Origin: Sulfuriferula sp047300855
GTDB lineage: Bacteria > Pseudomonadota > Gammaproteobacteria > Burkholderiales > Sulfuriferulaceae
Length of the DNA: 64,000 nt
Assembly: GCF_047300855.1 (NCBI RefSeq)
Contig: NZ_CP170197.1
Coordinates: forward strand, 3,162,001-3,226,000
Direction: 5' to 3'
Positions 61,668 through 64,000 of the stretch are shown here, piece by piece. Each line of letters opens with the position of its first letter. Positions within the stretch are counted from its first letter, which is position 1. The translations under genes and the position numbers were made by a program. A model generated the notes under the pieces. That model was not told where the DNA came from and ran no database searches. It was given only the letters and a program-made list of their open reading frames with translations.

Positions 61668-63290
61668 TCAGGTCTGTCGTCGGATACGCCGCGCCAGACC
61701 TTGCCAGGTGCGGCGCAAATGCTGCGCATCGAGACTGCGCTCGGCATCGAAGCGAAACACGCAGGGATACTCGTCCGCGCCCAGGCGCTCGCGAGTTTCG
61801 AGCTGGCGTTCCAGCACAGCGAGGTTTGCCTCCGATGCGTCCGTGCCGAGATGCGCCCGCGCCTGCACACGCTGGCGCAGGGTGGCTGCATTGGCACGAT
61901 AATCGACAATGATGAAGGGTACGCCCAGCGCCTGCGCCAGCGCGCGAAATTGATCGCGCTGCCAGCGGGCGATAAAGGTGGCATCCACGATCACCGGAAA
62001 CCCTGCAGTGATAACCTTGCCCGCCAGTTCCGCCAACCGGTCGTAGACTGAGCGAGTAGCGTTGCGGGAATACAGGCCGGTTTCCACCCCCGAACCGGTG
62101 CGCGCGGTGGCGGGCAGGTCATGCAGGCGCTTGCGTTCCACGTCGGAGCGAATGCGTACGGCACCCAGGTTTTCCAGCGCGGATTGGGAGAATGTGGTCT
62201 TGCCGCTGCCGGACAGGCCATGGTTGACGATGAGCGCTGGCAGAGCAGGCCGAAAGAACACCTCGGCCAGTTTCAGATAGCGCAGACAGTCGCGCAGGGC
62301 GCGCACTTTTTCGGCCCGCTTCGCACCGGGCTGGTGCGCGCGGATGCCGCTCACCTTGGCCCGCACCATGGCGCGGTAGGCGAGATAAAACCGCAGCACC
62401 CCCACCCCTTCGTAGTCACCGCTGCGGGCAAGATAGGCATCGAGAAAGCGGAATGCCAGCGGCGTCTGGTTGCGCACGACAAGGTCCATGACCAGAAACG
62501 CGACCTCGCTCATCACATCGATCCAGCGCAGGTTGGGATTGAACTCGATGCAGTCAAACACGGTAATGCGCCCGTCCACCAGCGCGATATTGCCCAGATG
62601 CAGATCGCCGTGGCACTCGCGCACCCAGCCTGCCCGCCGGCGCGCCGCCAGCATGGGCTTCAGGTCAGCGTAGGCGGACTCGGTGGCGATGCTCACTGCT
62701 TCCAGACGCGCCCGTTGCTCGGTGCGAGTGAGCAGCGGACGCAACTGATCGATATTCTGGCGCGCCGGCGCGAGGATGTTTTCCGGCGTACCAAAAAGGC
62801 TGTCCGGCGTAGCCGCCGGCAGGCGGGCATGAAAATCCGCGATCAGTACCGCCAGTTCGTCGGTGTGACCGGGGCTGAGCTCGCCTCGCGCCAACAATTG
62901 GTCGAACAGGCCTGCCTGAGCGAAGCGGCGCATTTTCACCGCATACTCGAGGGCCGGCTCAACACCAATTCGCGGCGCATCCACGCTGCCGCCGATGGGC
63001 ACCACGCCGAGATAAAGGTCCGGTGCCAGCCGCCGGTTAAGACGCAGTTCTTCGGCGCAGTAGAAACGACGCTTGTCGAGGGTGGCGAAATCGAGAAAAC
63101 CCAGATCCAGCGGTTTCTTGATCTTGTAGGCATAGTCGCCCGCCAGTAGCACGTGGGAGATGTGGGTTTCCAGCACCTGCACCTCATTGGCCGGGTGTGG
63201 GTGGCACGCGGATTCGCGCAGCGCCGCTACCAGCCGGGCCTGTTCGGCGGGAGTGAGTTCCGGTGCCTGGTTAGCAAGTTGCGCGGACAT
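61668..63290 (-). CDS. APH-like plus P-loop kinase fusion protein
   Basis: 540 residues from ATG at 63290; a TTG 15 bases earlier is possible. The N-terminal half resembles aminoglycoside-phosphotransferase-like kinases (VRECHGDLHLGNIALVDGRITVFDCIEFNPNLRWIDVMSEVAFLVMDL). The C-terminal half is a P-loop ATPase with GLSGSGKTTFSQ near residue 355. Such two-domain proteins are common in chemolithotrophs; the substrate is unknown. Drug resistance is not implied by the fold. Confidence 0.82.
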   Translation of the reverse strand: MSAQLANQAPELTPAEQARLVAALRESACHPHPANEVQVLETHISHVLLAGDYAYKIKKPLDLGFLDFATLDKRRFYCAEELRLNRRLAPDLYLGVVPIGGSVDAPRIGVEPALEYAVKMRRFAQAGLFDQLLARGELSPGHTDELAVLIADFHARLPAATPDSLFGTPENILAPARQNIDQLRPLLTRTEQRARLEAVSIATESAYADLKPMLAARRRAGWVRECHGDLHLGNIALVDGRITVFDCIEFNPNLRWIDVMSEVAFLVMDLVVRNQTPLAFRFLDAYLARSGDYEGVGVLRFYLAYRAMVRAKVSGIRAHQPGAKRAEKVRALRDCLRYLKLAEVFFRPALPALIVNHGLSGSGKTTFSQSALENLGAVRIRSDVERKRLHDLPATARTGSGVETGLYSRNATRSVYDRLAELAGKVITAGFPVIVDATFIARWQRDQFRALAQALGVPFIIVDYRANAATLRQRVQARAHLGTDASEANLAVLERQLETRERLGADEYPCVFRFDAERSLDAQHLRRTWQGLARRIRRQT

Positions 63291-63346
63291 TGGCTGTAAC
63301 CTCAATTCATGGAAGGGTTCGTGGTGGACGACGGCCCGTCACCCTG

Positions 63347-63912
63347 CTAGCGCACCACGATCAGCGGACATTCGACGGCACCCAGCAGCGCATCAAGCGC
63401 CGCCCGCTCTGTGGGCAGGCTGGTTTCGTGCAGCACCAGAGCTGCACCGCACCCGCAGCGCACCAGTTCGGCAAGCCGCAGGACGCGGGCGGACACGGTC
63501 TGCCCGCCTAGCCCGGCGAACGCAGCCTCGCGCCGCTGCTCGAATTCTTCCGGCGTGCGCGCCGCGATCAGCACCGTGAGGCCCACGCCCAGACCTTGCA
63601 CCGGCTAGAGCCCTGCTGCCAAAATTCGGTAGCCGGCCACCTCGGGCTCGCACATGACGAACACCGGCGTTTCTGCCCGCCACTGAGAACGGGATGATGT
63701 AAACGCAGCCAGGCGTCCCGACTTGGCCATCACCAGCAGATCGGCCGTCTCGGCCAGCACCTCCACCACCATTTGGCCACGCGTGACGCGGAACGTCCAG
63801 TTCGCTTGCAACGCGTGCGCTGCTTCAGCCAGCATGCGCTGCGCCCGGACAGCCTCGACCCGCGACGCGATGCGTCCAGGGCGATGAGGATGCGTTTGAC
63901 GGCCAGCTCCAT
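63347..63912 (-). pseudogene. Broken gene with a frameshift and an internal stop
   Basis: The frame opens at ATG 63912 with MELAVKRILIALDASRR, then needs a one-base shift near 63860-63875 to continue as RVEAVRAQRMLAEAAHALQ. It meets a TAG at 63605-63607 and then continues in the same frame to 63347 (LGVGLTVLIAARTPEEFEQ ... ECPLIVVR). The start looks like a UspA-type nucleotide-binding domain, but the family is not certain. Two lesions mean it is inactive, unless there are sequencing errors. Confidence 0.7.
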
Positions 63913-63922
63913 GACACCGGTC

Positions 63923-64000
63923 CTATTGTTTCTTGCGCGACTTGCGCCGCGTGCCGCTTTTTTGCGGGGTACCGATAGCGAAGAACTGACGGATTAGGGC
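63923..64000 (-). CDS. C-terminal end of an unknown protein (partial)
   Basis: The minus strand is open from the window edge to TAG at 63923-63925, giving ALIRQFFAIGTPQKSGTRRKSRKKQ. The basic tail is plausible for a real protein end and it stops 11 bases ahead of the broken gene. The family cannot be told from 25 residues. Confidence 0.4.
   Translation of the reverse strand, partial: ALIRQFFAIGTPQKSGTRRKSRKKQ

Noticed and set aside
1..64000. tRNA, rRNA, insertion-sequence transposases or prophage genes
   Set aside because: None recognised by reading both strands; a tRNA scan could still find one in the gaps, which I could not run.

Overview
The window reads as one chromosome segment of a chemolithoautotrophic betaproteobacterium. 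Three things suggest this: a complete alpha-carboxysome locus plus a second form IA RuBisCO locus, a betaproteobacterial argH / AlgZ-AlgR-like / hemCDXY neighbourhood, and msrPQ, lptM-lysA and cyaY neighbours. The nearest relatives are probably Nitrosomonadales sulfur or iron oxidisers (Sulfuricellaceae, Thiobacillaceae or Gallionellaceae type). That placement is inference from gene content, not from a search.

Layout. 1-9.7 kb: end of argA, a PhnD-like binding protein with a GGDEF-EAL protein, ybiT-purN, two DUF3108 proteins, then purK, purE and psiE on the minus strand. 9.7-25.2 kb (all minus, transcribed leftward from cbbL): cbbL-cbbS-csoS2-csoSCA-csoS4A-csoS4B-three csoS1-ferritin-like-acRAF-mcdA-mcdB-cbbQ-cbbO-sulP-aldolase-like. 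A cbbR diverges from cbbL. 26.4-32.3 kb: a second CO2-concentrating unit on the minus strand, dabB-(NuoM-like membrane protein)-dabA-CPII. 32.3-33.4 kb: a graveyard of fused remnants of a permease (AI-2E), purK, purE and psiE. 33.4-38.6 kb: membrane and stress genes (terC/alx, AI-2E permease, htpX, yqhA, BI-1) and nhaR. 38.6-45 kb: the non-carboxysomal RuBisCO locus cbbL2-cbbS2-terminator-cbbQ2-cbbO2 with divergent cbbR2, abutting a hemY cut to half length. 45-54.5 kb: hemX, hemD, hemC, a thioredoxin-fold protein, an AlgR/AlgZ-like pair, argH, a Crp/Fnr regulator and a PAS-GGDEF protein. 55-64 kb: a MarR regulator, cyaY, lptM, lysA, a histone-H1-like repeat protein, msrQ-msrP, a thioredoxin, a BCAM0308 protein, a kinase-like P-loop protein and a broken gene.

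How the genes work together. DabAB and probably SulP supply cytosolic bicarbonate. CPII probably senses bicarbonate and nucleotides. The carboxysome shell (CsoS1, CsoS4), scaffold (CsoS2) and carbonic anhydrase (CsoSCA) feed CO2 to CbbLS. CbbQO reactivates inhibited RuBisCO, acRAF assists RuBisCO assembly, and McdAB spaces carboxysomes over the nucleoid. The second cbbLSQO set gives a RuBisCO suited to higher CO2.

Most notable: the two cbbQ genes encode the same protein and share a 635-bp identical run although their cbbO partners are strongly diverged. The two cbbL genes share long identical tracts. csoS1 is an exact 335-bp tandem triplication. The DAB operon carries an extra NuoM-like subunit. 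The carboxysome operon ends in a class II aldolase homologue that has lost most of its metal site. Both cbbR-cbbL gaps carry inverted repeats with the same half-site spacing.
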